A stretch of DNA of 64,000 bases from Tupaia tana (lineage: Eukaryota > Chordata > Mammalia > Scandentia > Tupaiidae), in contig JAKSZU010000005.1 of assembly GCA_026018925.1 (NCBI GenBank), positions 24,802,779-24,866,778 on the forward strand, in the 5' to 3' direction. Shown here in pieces: positions 32,107 to 41,311 of the stretch. Below the pieces are notes generated by a model that saw only the letters and a program-made list of their open reading frames with translations, was not told where the DNA came from and searched no databases. Positions within the stretch are counted from its first letter, which is position 1. Each line of letters begins with the position of its first letter. Made by a program: the position numbers and the translations under genes.

Positions 32107-33590
32107 ATGACTAAAAATCAAAGCAGAGACCTAAGAAATAGGAGAAAAACAGAAAATACATACTTATCAATAATGAATAAAACACAAGATAGTGTAGAAG
32201 TGTCAGAAAAAGAATTCAGAATATTCACTGTAACAAAACTCCATGAGATGCAAGAGAAAACAGACGACAAATCCCAGCAGCTAAGAAAATTCTTCCATGA
32301 CTTAAAGGAAGAATTCCATAAAGAAATAGACATCTTGAAAAAGAATAAAGCAGAACTTCTGGAAACAAAGAATACGATACAGGAAAGTAAAACCTCCCTT
32401 GAAAGTATTAACAGCAGATTAGACCACATGAAAGAAAGAATCTCTGACCTTGAAGACAAAATTTCTGATTTAGTCCAAGTAATCAAAAAGAATGGATGAA
32501 TAACCATTAAAAATGAGGACAACATAAGGGAAATCCTAGACACTTTTAAATGGCCAAATGTCCACATAATAGTTATTCCAGAAGGTGAAGAGACAGGCAA
32601 AGGCATAGAAAATCTCTTTCATGATATATTAGCTGAAAACTTTCCAAATTTAGAGAGGCATACAGACATCCAAATTCAGAAAATACCAAATGCAGGGAGT
32701 GACCAGATGGAGGCAGGACCCTTTAAAGTAGATATGGCCGTTGATCTAATGCTGCAGAGCAAGCAAAGTTCAAAAGAAGGCATAATCTATGGTTGCACTG
32801 CAGGGCAGTGCATATTGAAAAAAGAAAGCAGAAATAAGAAAGAACTATGGACAAAGTTAGAAATAAGAGTAAACTCTGTGCAAATTAAAGAAAACTGAGT
32901 GACTACCAGAGAAAGCCAGGACAGGCTTGTTTAGAACCACAGGAAGCAAAATACTTCACAACTGCAATTGGTAATAGATAATACCCAATCTTCCCTTCGC
33001 TATAAAACAAGTAAGGACAGAACAGCTCAGTGCTGTGGCGATCTCCATCAGAGATGCCTGGTCTGCCCGATCCCCACTTTTCTGACTGTCTTTCTGTCCT
33101 ATCTCAATCCACCACAACTCCCACTCAGGGTTCACATCCCCCCAAACTTCATAGGCCAAGGCAGAGGCCTCAGCAAAAAAAGGACACCAAATAGATTTAA
33201 TATAAGAAGATCCTCTCCAAGGCACATTATAGTGGAATTAGTAAAAATCAAAGACAAAGAATATTCTAAAAATGGCAAGAGAGAAATGCTGCGTTACTTA
33301 TATTGGTTTCCCCGTTAGACTAATGTTGGCCCTTCCAACTGAAACAACGCAGGCAAGAAAAGGATAGAAAAGCATATTTAGAAATATGAAGGAAAAAAAT
33401 TTCAGCCAAGAAATACAATACCTGGCTAGATTATCCTTTACATGGGAAGCCAAGAGTACAATACCTGGCCAGATTATCCTTTACATGGGAAGGAGAAATA
33501 AAATCATTCCTAGAGAAATGGAGACATCAAGAAGTCACTAAAACTGGACCAGCTCTTCAGGAAATGCTTGAGGGAATACCACACCAGGAA
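32107..33590 (+). pseudogene. L1 ORF1 pseudogene
   Basis: Codons 1-130 (32107-32499) are open and encode an acidic/basic heptad-rich stretch with the motif ESINSRLDHMKERISDLEDK, homologous to the coiled coil of the intact copy at 41312. After one in-frame TGA (32497) the RNA-binding region continues: VIPEGEETGKGIENLFHDI then NFPNLERH. A 0.5-kb insertion interrupts it, and it resumes at TPNRFNIRRSSPRHI. A 43-bp tandem duplication (33415-33500) and further stops break the C-terminal domain. The end (KTGPALQEMLEGIPHQEN) retains the usual ORF1 C-terminus, which the intact copy has lost by frameshift. Confidence 0.75.
32691..33188. mobile_element. ~500-bp insertion in ORF1, possibly a solo LTR
   Basis: Breaks ORF1 exactly between ...ATACCAAAT and ACACCAAAT, which look like a short target duplication. 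The interior has a TATA-like CGCTATAAAACAAG near 32999, then a CT-rich part and GGGTTCACATCCCCCC. It ends in an A7 stretch, so a short retroposed transcript is an alternative. No coding content recognised. Confidence 0.4.
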
Positions 33591-33649
33591 AACTAAAGGG
33601 AGATAAATGGAACTAAGAGAACACAAAACAATTAGAAAAATAAAAAGAG

Positions 33650-33830
33650 TCACAAAACAACAGGAATAAGTCCCTACATACCAGTAATAATATCGCATGT
33701 CAATGGATTAAATTCCCCAACTAAAAGGCAGATTAGCTCAACAAATAAAGAAACAAGAACCCTCTATATGTTGCTTACAAGAAGCACACTTCATTGACAA
33801 AGGCATACATAGACTAAATATTTTGAAATA
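33650..33830 (+). pseudogene. ORF2 endonuclease stub of L1
   Basis: Starts around CCAGTAATAATATCGCATGT. Translated with frame repairs it shows the start of an L1 ORF2 endonuclease domain: NGLNSP, then SICCLQEAHFIDKGIHRLN, where L1 ORF2 has a QETH-type motif with a catalytic glutamate. It ends after about 50 codons. Reverse transcriptase and Cys-rich regions are entirely absent; the sequence passes into the shared 3' region through a microsatellite. Confidence 0.75.
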
Positions 33831-33883
33831 TTTGTAGTTTCATCAGTTTGTTGAGCAGGAATGTATTTTAAACCTGGTTTTCA

Positions 33884-34021
<138 letters not shown>

Positions 34022-34682
34022 AAACTAGAAATAGAAAATTATTGATGATAACATGCATGATTAAGCCACTATGCAGTATATTCTGGATGGGAAACCACAT
34101 TTTGTATGCTGTGATGATGTTTAAGGGATGAATATAAATTAATTAATTTTTTAAAAAGTTTCAGGAGAAAAAATAAAACATGAAAACTATTTTTCTTGAA
34201 ATTAAAAAACAATGCATATTTGATGACTGCAGTAAACTATATAGCCCCAGCTAGGTGCTACTTTATAGTATGTTCATTCTACTCACTGAGGTTTATGCCT
34301 AAAGCCAGACTTGTGGTCATGGACATGTATACATCAGCTGCACTTGCTATTGAAAATATTTAGATTAATTAAGTTCATTAGAGAAGCAATAAAATGGGGG
34401 GCGGGGAGGCAGAGAAAGCAACCATGGATACCCGAGACAGTGTGGGAGAAGGGTGGGACATGGCAGAGGGTGAGAAATAGGGAATCAAGGATGGCAAAAA
34501 AAAAGCAAAATACACAGGAAATAAGAAATGTAAAATTATTTGTTGACGATAACATGTATGTTGATGTGCTTGATTGAGCCAATATACAGTGTATTCTGGA
34601 TGGGAAATCTCATTTTGTATGGTGTAATGATGTATAGTGAATGAATGTAAATAAATCAATTTAAATAAAAAATAAATAAAAA

Positions 34683-35299
34683 TTTTTAAAAATAGCAGTA
34701 TTTTGAATACATGAGGTCAATGAGAATCTCTATAATGAACAGCAGTTACCTTACTACAGAAGTTTATGCTATGTGTTTCCCATCTTTAGTTTCTCAGAAG
34801 GGCTAAGGATTATTTGAACTGTTAAATTTTTGAACACCTCTTTGACACCCATGTCTATTTTCTCTCTTGACTTAACCAAAGTGATAAGCATGGCTGTCAC
34901 AGCTATTATGTTTTCAAGTAAACCATAAATATGGTAAAAGAAACAAAAAGCACATGAGAGCTTTGTAAGCGAAATTGTATGCTAAAAATTTAGATTCAAC
35001 TATTTTACACACAGTAGGTTTAAGTACAAATTAACCAATTATTGATAAACAATTGTCTCAACAGGTTTCAGACTGGATAGATAGATATAGATATATGTGT
35101 GTATTTATATGTATAAAATAAACATTATTCATTGTATAAAACTACATAATAGAATAGAGGAAAAGTGCAAAATGTTACAAGTACCCAAGTTTTTCTTTGG
35201 AATGAATTTCAAGAAGACTAAAATCAAGAACCTCATAAAGCCTATAAATCACCAAATTACCAATATTACCATGTCTTCTCTCTTAAACATCTCTTTCCA
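34683..35299. other. AT-rich DNA, no gene recognised
   Basis: AT-rich, with a short GATAGATAGATATAGATATA repeat near 35075. No repeat family or gene that I can name with support. Confidence 0.35.
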
Positions 35300-35580
35300 A
35301 TTCTGTGTTTTTTTTCTGTTTTTTTTTTTTTTTTTTTTTCTTTTTTAAGGACTTCTTTATGCACAGTACAGTATTGTGGTCTTACCGGAACTCACAGTGA
35401 AAAAAAGTTTTCTTATTCTAACTCTTCCTAATGGGCTATTGTTACGTACAATTTTACCTATCTCTACCTGGACCAATGATTGATACCACAGATCTTTCCA
35501 GATTATAAACTCTTATCTTGAACCACAGAGTAAGCTATATGGGATCCAGCACCTTAACCTCCACATCACCTGCTGGCCCC
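35300..35580 (-). mobile_element. Old SINE at the 5' side of the Tigger element
   Basis: T-run at 35317-35340, a diverged body, then the antisense head CAGAGTAAGCTATATGGGAT, CCAGCACCTTAACCTCCACA, TCACCTGCTGGCCCC. CAATTCT just before and after suggests a target duplication within Tigger sequence. Confidence 0.65.
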
Positions 35581-35837
35581 AATTCTTACAAGATTTTTAG
35601 CTTTTTCATTATTATGGTATCTGTTATGGTGATCTATGATCAGTCATCTTTGATGTTACCATTGTCGTTATTTTAGAGTGCCACAAACTATATCCACTCA
35701 AGATGGCAAGCTTAGCTGATGAATGTTTTCTGTGTTCTGACTGCTCTACTATTTCCCCATCTCTCTCTCTCCGGGGGACTCTTTATTCCTTGAGACACAA
35801 CGATACTGAGATTAGCCCAGTCAATAACCCTGCAATG

Positions 35838-37400
35838 GCCAATAACTGTTCACAGTACTAGAGTCATACATCTCACACTTTAAATCGAAAGCTAGAAATG
35901 ATTATGTTCAATGAGGAAGGCATGTGGAAAGGCAAGATAGGACAAAAGCTAGGCATCGTGTGTCCAACAGTCAGCCAAGTTGTGAATGCAAAGGAAAAGC
36001 TCTTGAAGGAAGTAAAAGTGCTGTGCTAGTGAACATAGAACTTATGAGAAAGTGAGTCAATCTCATTTCAGAATAGAGAAAGTGTTGGTGGTCTGGACAT
36101 AAGATCATACCAGTCAAAAACGGCTTTAAGCCAAAGCTTAATTTCAAGCAGGGCCCTAACTCCCTTCAACCATATACAGGTGAAGAAAGGAGGATGCTGC
36201 AGAAGAAAAGCAGAGGTTGGTTCATGAGATTTAAAGAATGAAGCTGTCGCTATAGCATTAAAGTGGAAGATGAAGCAGCAAGTGCTGTTACAGAGGCTGC
36301 AGCAAATTATCCAAAAGATCTAGCCTAGATCATTGATGAAGATAGCTACCCCAAACAACAAATTGTCAGTGTATACTAAACAGGCTTCTATTGGAAGAAG
36401 TGACAAGGCCTTCTTTTTTCTTTTCTTCTTAAGGTATTTTTGTTTTTTATTTTGCATTGGGGTGCATGCACTTGAGAGACAGAGAGAAAGTGAGAAACCA
36501 CCCCCCACCCAAGGGGAAATGGCCACACCACTATCCCTCCTCCTCCATTCTCCCCTCAGGGTTTTGCGCATGCACGCACATGTACCAGGCGTGATTTTCA
36601 AGACAACAGGTCCGGGCCTTGAATCGCAGTCGGTCATGTGGGAGTCCAGTGCTCTAACCACCACACCACCTGTTGGCCACAGAAGATGCCAGGACTTTCA
36701 TAGCTGGAGAGAAGTCATTGTCTAGTTTCAAAGCTTCAAAGGACAGACTGACTCACTTGTTAGAAGCCAACACAGCTGGTGACTCTAAGTTGAAGCCAAC
36801 AATCACTGACTATTCTAAAGATCCTGAGTCCCTTAAAAATTATGCTAAATCAACTTTGCCTGTGTCCTATACGCGGCGCAACAAAGCCTGGATGACAGCG
36901 CACAAGCTTATAGCATGTTTGTTGAATAGTTTGAGCCCACTCTTGAGATCTACTGTTCAGGCAAAAAAGATTCCTTTTAAAATGTTACTGTCCGTTGACG
37001 ATGCACCCAGTCACCCAAGAGCTCTAAGGATGATTCACAAGATTAATTTTGGTTTTGTGTGTACTAATACAACGCCCATTCTGCAGCCCATGAGTCAACC
37101 AGCTACTTCCACGTTCAAATCGCACTATGTAAGAAATCCATTTTGTAAAGCTATAGCTGTCATAGATAATAATTCCTCAGATAAATCTGGGGAAAGTAAA
37201 TTGAAAACCTGCAGGAAAGGATTCACCATTCTAGATACCATTTAGAACATGCGTGATTTATGGGAGAAGGCCAAAATATCAACATTTACACAAGTTTGGG
37301 AGAAGCTGATTTCAGTACTCATGAATGACTTTGAGGAGTTCAAGATTTCCATGGAGACAGTAACAGCAGAGCCAGGGTTTGAGAGGACTGACTAATTTTT
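35838..37400 (+). pseudogene. Tigger transposase pseudogene
   Basis: Recognisable blocks: [21 protein letters not shown] N-terminal helix-turn-helix (about 35875-35940), GWFMRFKE-like region (36213-36238), then, after a SINE, FKASKDRLTHLLEANTAGDS, KNYAKSTLPVSY, LLSVDDAPSHPRAL and TTPILQPM of the DDE domain in an open 190-codon stretch (36673-37245). The first catalytic aspartate motif (normally V-D-E-T) reads VY-stop-T at about 36370, and several other frames are broken. It cannot encode an active enzyme. The second catalytic region (VDDAPSHP) is retained. Confidence 0.8.
36412..36679 (-). mobile_element. Family-1 SINE in Tigger
   Basis: TATTTTTGTTTTTTATTTTG, GAGAGACAGAGAGAAAGTGA, CCACCCCCCACCCAAGGGG, TCAGGGTTTTGCGCATGC, antisense head ending CACCACACCACCTGTTGGCC. 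It splits the transposase just after the first catalytic motif. Confidence 0.85.
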
Positions 37401-37664
37401 TTTTTTTTAGAGGGTTTTGCCTTAGGGTGCATGTGCCCACTGGAGAAAGAGAGAGAGTCAGATGTAATGAGAGGGAAAGTGAGGAATCATCCCCCCAGGG
37501 GGATGGCCACACCACAATCCCTTCTGCTCCCTTCTCCTCCCAGGACCTTGGGCATCCACGCACATGTACCCGCTGTGATTCTGAAGCCATTGGCTCTGGG
37601 ACTCAAACCCTGCTTGACCATGTGGGAGTCCAGAGACATAATGGCTACGCTATCTGCTAGTCCC
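37393..37664 (-). mobile_element. Family-1 SINE, first of two at GACTAATTTT
   Basis: T-run, GAGGGTTTTGCCTTAGGGTG, GGAAAGTGAGGAATCATCCC, antisense head ending GCTATCTGCTAGTCCC. Preceded by GACTGACTAATTTT (37386) and followed by GGACTAATTTT (37670). Confidence 0.85.
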
Positions 37665-37689
37665 AGAATGGACTAATTTTGATTTTTTT

Positions 37690-37951
37690 GGTTTTTGTTT
37701 TTGTTTTTGAGAGTTTTTTTTCCCCCCATAGGGTGCATATGCTCACCAGACAGAGAGACAAAAAGTGAGAAATCATCCCCCATGGGGATGGCCACACCAT
37801 AATCCCTTCTACTCCATTCTCCTCCCAGGATCCTGAGCATTCACATACACATGTGCCTGGCATGAGTTTCAAGCCACCGGGTCCAAGACTCAAACCACTG
37901 TTGGCAATGTGGGAGTCCAGCAACATAACGATTACACCATCTGCTGGCCCC
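37690..37951 (-). mobile_element. Family-1 SINE, second at GACTAATTTT
   Basis: (TTTTTG)n tail, GAGAGTTTTTTTTCCCCCCA, CACCAGACAGAGAGACAAAA, antisense head ending CACCATCTGCTGGCCC. Preceded by GGACTAATTTTGATTTTTTT and followed by TTGACTAATTTTG at 37956, the third copy of the same target sequence. Confidence 0.85.
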
Positions 37952-38009
37952 AGGATTGACTAATTTTGAAAGAAATTCTACTGTGGACAAAACACTACTA
38001 AATATAGGG

Positions 38010-38338
38010 AACCAGCAGTTAGCATAATGGCTATGTCGCTGGACTCCCACATAGTCGACCGCGGTTCGTGTCCCGGACCCAGTGGCTTAGAACTCACGCC
38101 GGGTGCGTGTGCGTGCGTGCCCAAGATCCCAAGAGGAGAATGGAGGAGAAGGGATTGCGGCATGACCATCCTCCCTGGGGGGTGATTTCTCGCTTTCTGT
38201 CTCTATGTCTCTCTCTGTCTGTCTGGCGAGCGCACGTGCCCTATAGCAAAAAAACCTCTCAAAAAAAAAAAAAAAAAAAAGAAAAAGAAAAAAAGAAAGA
38301 AAGAAAGAAAAAAAAAAGAAAAGGAAAAAACACTATTA
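38010..38338 (+). mobile_element. Young family-1 SINE in Tigger
   Basis: GGAACCAGCAGTTAGCATAA, CGCGGTTCGTGTCCCGGACC, CCAAGATCCCAAGAGGAGAA, TATAGCAAAAAAACCTCTC, then a mixed A/G tail of about 70 bp. Target duplication: AACACTACTAAATATAGG before and AACACTATTAAATATAGG after. Confidence 0.95.
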
Positions 38339-38780
38339 AATATAGGGAGAAGTTACACGCCAACGATAGCATTATCCTTCTTATGACATGCTACAGAGAA
38401 ATCTGTTGTGAAGTGACGAGTCCATGGATGTGGCAAATCCCAATGTTGTATTATTTCTATAACTTGCCCCAGCCATCCCAGCCTCCAGCAACCACCACCC
38501 TGATCAGTCAGCAGCCATCAACAATGAGGCAAGACACTTCACCAGTAAAAAGATTTGACTCACTAAATGCTCCAGTGATTGTTAGTATTTTTAGCAATAG
38601 AGAGTTTTTAATTAAGGTATGTACATCTTTATACATAATCCTATCACACACTGAATTGACTACATCACAGTTAGTGTAAACAGAACATTTATATACACTG
38701 GAAAACCACAAAGAAATTGTGTGACAAGCTCCATTACAATGGTCTGGAAGCAAATTTAGAATCTCTCTGAGGTAAGCCTA

Positions 38781-39290
38781 CATTCTGCCTCCCCAGCCTG
38801 GATCAGCGATCAAGGAAATCCCTGGGTAAGAGTGAGCCTTTTCTATCTAAGCCCCTGGTCCATCCTTGGGATTTCTGGTCTAAAAGCGGTGGCCAGCAGT
38901 ATCCCCCTCCCCAGTGTGGGGAGAGGCCCCTGCCCATTATGCACCTTCCCACCCTCTTTTCTCTGGCCTGTGCTGTGAGGCCACTTTATTATCTCGTTCC
39001 TAGGCTTGCTCCTGGGACCCTGAGTTAGGGTTCTGATTTGTTCGTAAGAGTCACATCTCAATTCTCCATGCATTCTTCCCTCTCCTCTCCTCTCGGTCCC
39101 TAGCCTGCTACTGGCTTGAGCTATAGTAAGTTCAACTCACTACACAATCACTTCTTACAAGAGCTTCTTTGAGGCTTTTGTTGGCCACAGTAGATACCGT
39201 TTGGATATCAAAAGGAATAATGAGCATTATTGATTGAAATACATTGAACATACAAAAATCCATGGGTTCATATTGATTATGAGAGAGAGA
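38781..39290. other. No gene recognised
   Basis: Sequence between the Tigger end and the inverted-repeat arm. 39190-39290 ('GGAATAATGAGCATTATTGA', 'AAAAATCCATGGGTTCATAT') has the feel of an old retroelement 3' end, but I cannot assign it. Confidence 0.3.
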
Positions 39291-39908
39291 GAAAAGAAGG
39301 AAAAACTAAGAAAATAGATCCAAAACTTTATTGGCCACCACTGGAGGTAGCTATCACACCATCTCTTTCTTCCAAACACGGGCAACTAAGGGGAAATAAT
39401 AAAGCTATTTGCTCCCTTTCTAGCAGGAACCATACTTCAATGAAGTAAGAAAATAGCCCAATTGATAGAGCAAAGCTCTGTGTTAAAGAATGTCATCTAG
39501 GGACCAGCAGTTAGAGTAATGGCAATGTCGCTGGACTCCCATGTAGTCGACCGTGGTTCACGTTCTGGACCCGGTGGCTTAAAACTCACGCCGGGCGTGT
39601 GTGTGTGTATGCCCAGGATCCCGAGAGGAGAATGGAGGAGAAGGGATTGCGGCGTGACCATCCCCCCTGGGGGGTTATTTCTCGCTTTCTGTCTCTCTGT
39701 CTCTCTCTGTCTCTGTCTGTCTGGCGAGCGCACGCGCCCTATAGCAAAAATCTCTCAAAAAAAAAAAGTCATCTAATAAATGTAGGATTGATGGAATATA
39801 AAAATTACCATTTGACAAATCCTAAAGAAATAGTCCATTATAATAATTATTATTGTGAATATTAACATCATTAAGTGACCAGTGGATATTCAGCCTCCTG
39901 CTTACTTG
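39291..39908 (+). repeat. Left arm of an inverted repeat pair (old repeat, SINE inserted)
   Basis: Aligns with the reverse complement of 43949-44303: TAAGGGGAAATAATAAAGCT, GTAAGAAAATAGCCCAAT, AAAGCTCTGTGTTAAAGAAT, ATTACCATTTGACAAATCCT and ATTCAGCCTCCTGCTTACTT recur there with a few substitutions. The left arm carries the SINE 39499-39767; the right arm is empty at that site. Confidence 0.85.
39499..39767 (+). mobile_element. Young family-1 SINE, with empty-site paralogue
   Basis: GGGACCAGCAGTTAGAGTAA, GTTCACGTTCTGGACCCGG, body near consensus, TATAGCAAAAATCTCTC plus A-run. GTCATCTA flanks it on both sides, and the paralogous arm at about 44095 has a single uninterrupted copy, which proves the insertion borders. 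Confidence 0.95.
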
Positions 39909-39949
39909 CTAATCACAAGAGGGAAAATGTAACTAATAAAGAAAGGCCT

Positions 39950-40290
39950 CTTTCTGCAGGTGGATATCTAGTTCTTCTCACAAAATTTGCTGAAGAGACT
40001 TTCTTTTTCCCACTGCATTGCCTTGTGACCTTTGTCAGGGATCAGTTAGATCAGTTGGCTGTATGTTTCGAGGTTTATTTCTGGATTCTCTATTCTGTTC
40101 TATTGATCTATGTGCCTGTTTTTCTGCCACAGTACCATGCTGTTTTGGTTATCAGAGCTTTGTAATATATTTTGAGGTCAGGTAGTAAGATGCCTCCTAC
40201 TTTATTCTTTTTGTAGAGTATTACCTTGGCAATACAGAGCCTTTATAATTCCAGACAAATTTAATTATTGTTTTTCCTATTTCTGTAAAG
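39950..40290 (-). mobile_element. L1 ORF2 fragment (antisense)
   Basis: 'CTATTGATCTATGTGCCTGT', 'CACAGTACCATGCTGTTTTG', 'GTTATCAGAGCTTTGTAATA' and 'TTTTTCCTATTTCTGTAAAG' are the antisense of a well-known stretch of L1 ORF2. Degenerate. Confidence 0.75.
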
Positions 40291-40305
40291 AATGTCTCTG
40301 ATAGA

Positions 40306-40334
40306 GTGCTCGCTTCGGCAGCACATATACTAAA
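40306..40334 (+). pseudogene. 5' fragment of U6 snRNA (first 29 nt)
   Basis: GTGCTCGCTTCGGCAGCACA followed by TATACTAAA equals the start of U6 snRNA with no mismatch that I can see. It has an exact 5' end and stops at nt 29. It is flanked by identical 20-bp sequences, AAAGAATGTCTCTGATAGAG, at 40287-40306 and 40332-40351. Too short to be functional; a retro-inserted fragment. Confidence 0.9.
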
Positions 40335-40350
40335 GAATGTCTCTGATAGA

Positions 40351-40620
40351 GACCAGCAGTTAGTGCAATGGCTATGTTGCTGGACTCCCATGTAGTTGAC
40401 CGCGGTTTGAGTCCCGGACCCGGTGGCTTAAACTCACGCCGGGTGAGTGTGCGTGCGTGCCCAAGATCCCAAGAGGAGAATGGAGGAGAAGGGATTGCGG
40501 CGTGGCCATCCCCCCTAGGGGGCGATTTCTCACTTTCTGTCTCTCTGTCTCTCTCTGTCTTTCTGGCGAGTGCACGCGCCCTATAGAAAAAACCTCTCAA
40601 AATAAATAAATAAATAAATA
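40351..40620 (+). mobile_element. Young family-1 SINE sharing its target with the U6 fragment
   Basis: GACCAGCAGTTAGTGCAATG, CGCGGTTTGAGTCCCGGACC, CCAAGATCCCAAGAGGAGAA, CCTATAGAAAAAACCTCTC and an (AAAT)n tail. The second target copy abuts its start, and a third, AAAGAATGTCTCCGATA, follows at 40621. Confidence 0.95.
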
Positions 40621-40716
40621 AAAGAATGTCTCCGATAATTTGATCACAATTACATGTATTTATGCTTTGAGAACTCATATCATACGCTGTAAAGGTGTAC
40701 AATGATTAAATATAAA

Positions 40717-40743
40717 TTACACACACACACGCACACACACATA
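40717..40743. repeat. Short (CA)n microsatellite
   Basis: ACACACACACGCACACACAC-type run within unassigned sequence between the SINE and the host repeat of the HAL1 element. Confidence 0.9.
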
Positions 40744-40815
40744 TGAGAAACTTAACTGTCTTCCCCTGAACCCAGTGATCCAACTTGCCTTTGGAAATAG
40801 TGGACAACCTATGTT

Positions 40816-41036
40816 GTGTGCAGTGGAGCAGGTGTGATGCAATACAACAGACACAGTGTTACCTATGACATTTTCTTGCCAAAAATAAAGTTTCATCTGA
40901 ATCCAAGCAAGCCTAAAGATCTTACACGCAGGTTACAGGAAATGAGAAAGATAGAGGAACAAGTTAAGTACACACAAGGACAACCATCAGACAACCTAAT
41001 GCGCAACTTTTGACAAGACAATTGACTGGGTCTCTT
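40816..41036 (+). repeat. Unassigned old repeat, split by the ORF1-only element
   Basis: Text such as 'GCACAAGTTAAGTACACACA' (approximate), 'CAACTTTTGACAAGACAATT' and 'GACTGGGTCTCTTC' appears continuous with 43500-43940 ('TTTAGAGAGAGACCGATGTG', 'GAGAATCATGGTAGTTTTCA', 'GCACTGTGGTTCTCTGGGAA') once the 2.4-kb insertion is removed. It has the character of an old interspersed repeat that I cannot name. Confidence 0.4.
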
Positions 41037-41055
41037 CAAAAACAATCTGTTTTTG

Positions 41056-41271
41056 CCTTCTTCAAGAGACAGTCTGCTCCATGGCTCCTGCAATCTAGCC
41101 ATTTTGTGAGAAAGGAAGATGTCCCACTCCTAACTGGGCCTCCAGCATGCAAAACCCGCGTGCCCTTCTTCAAGAGACAGTCTGCTCCATGGCTCCTGCG
41201 ATCTAGCCATTTTGCGAGAAAGGAAGATGTCCCACTCCTAACTGGGCCTCCAGCATACAAAACCTGCGTGA
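41056..41271 (+). repeat. Two tandem 108-bp leader units
   Basis: CCTTCTTCAAGAGACAGTCT begins units at 41056 and 41164; the 108-bp units differ at only a few positions. 108 is a multiple of three, so a 36-codon repeat appears in a chance open frame (41010-41315). The element's 5' end coincides with the start of unit 1, as expected for transcription starting in a monomer. Confidence 0.9.
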
Positions 41272-41311
41272 TTGAACTTCCAAGTTTGGGAAGAAACCGA
41301 CCATCCACCAG

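Larger units (their letters stand above)
35581..38780 (+). mobile_element. Tigger1-like DNA transposon (TcMar-Tigger), dead
   Basis: The 5' non-coding part (CTTTTTCATTATTATGGTAT, GGTGATCTATGATCAGTCAT), a pogo/Tigger transposase relic (35838-37400), 3' coding remains at 38340-38560 ('CCCAGCCATCCCAGCCTCCA', 'CAGCAGCCATCAACAATGAG'), and the 3' inverted-repeat end AATCTCTCTGAGGTAAGCCT near 38760-38779 appear in the order I remember for Tigger1. Four SINEs (36412, 37393, 37690, 38010) are inserted, adding about 1.1 kb. The left terminus is not cleanly visible upstream of the SINE at 35300. Confidence 0.8.

Noticed and set aside
32118..32606. A 162-codon minus-strand frame
   Set aside because: It is antisense to the recognisable L1 ORF1 coiled coil.
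36673..37245. A possibly domesticated Tigger transposase
   Set aside because: The 190-codon open stretch lacks the first catalytic motif and the DNA-binding part, and SINEs and stops surround it; no evidence of exaptation.
40306..40334. Functional U6 snRNA gene
   Set aside because: Only the first 29 nt are present, with no upstream promoter elements and no 3' part.
41056..41271. CRISPR-like array
   Set aside because: Two contiguous 108-bp units without spacers, in a mammalian retroelement.
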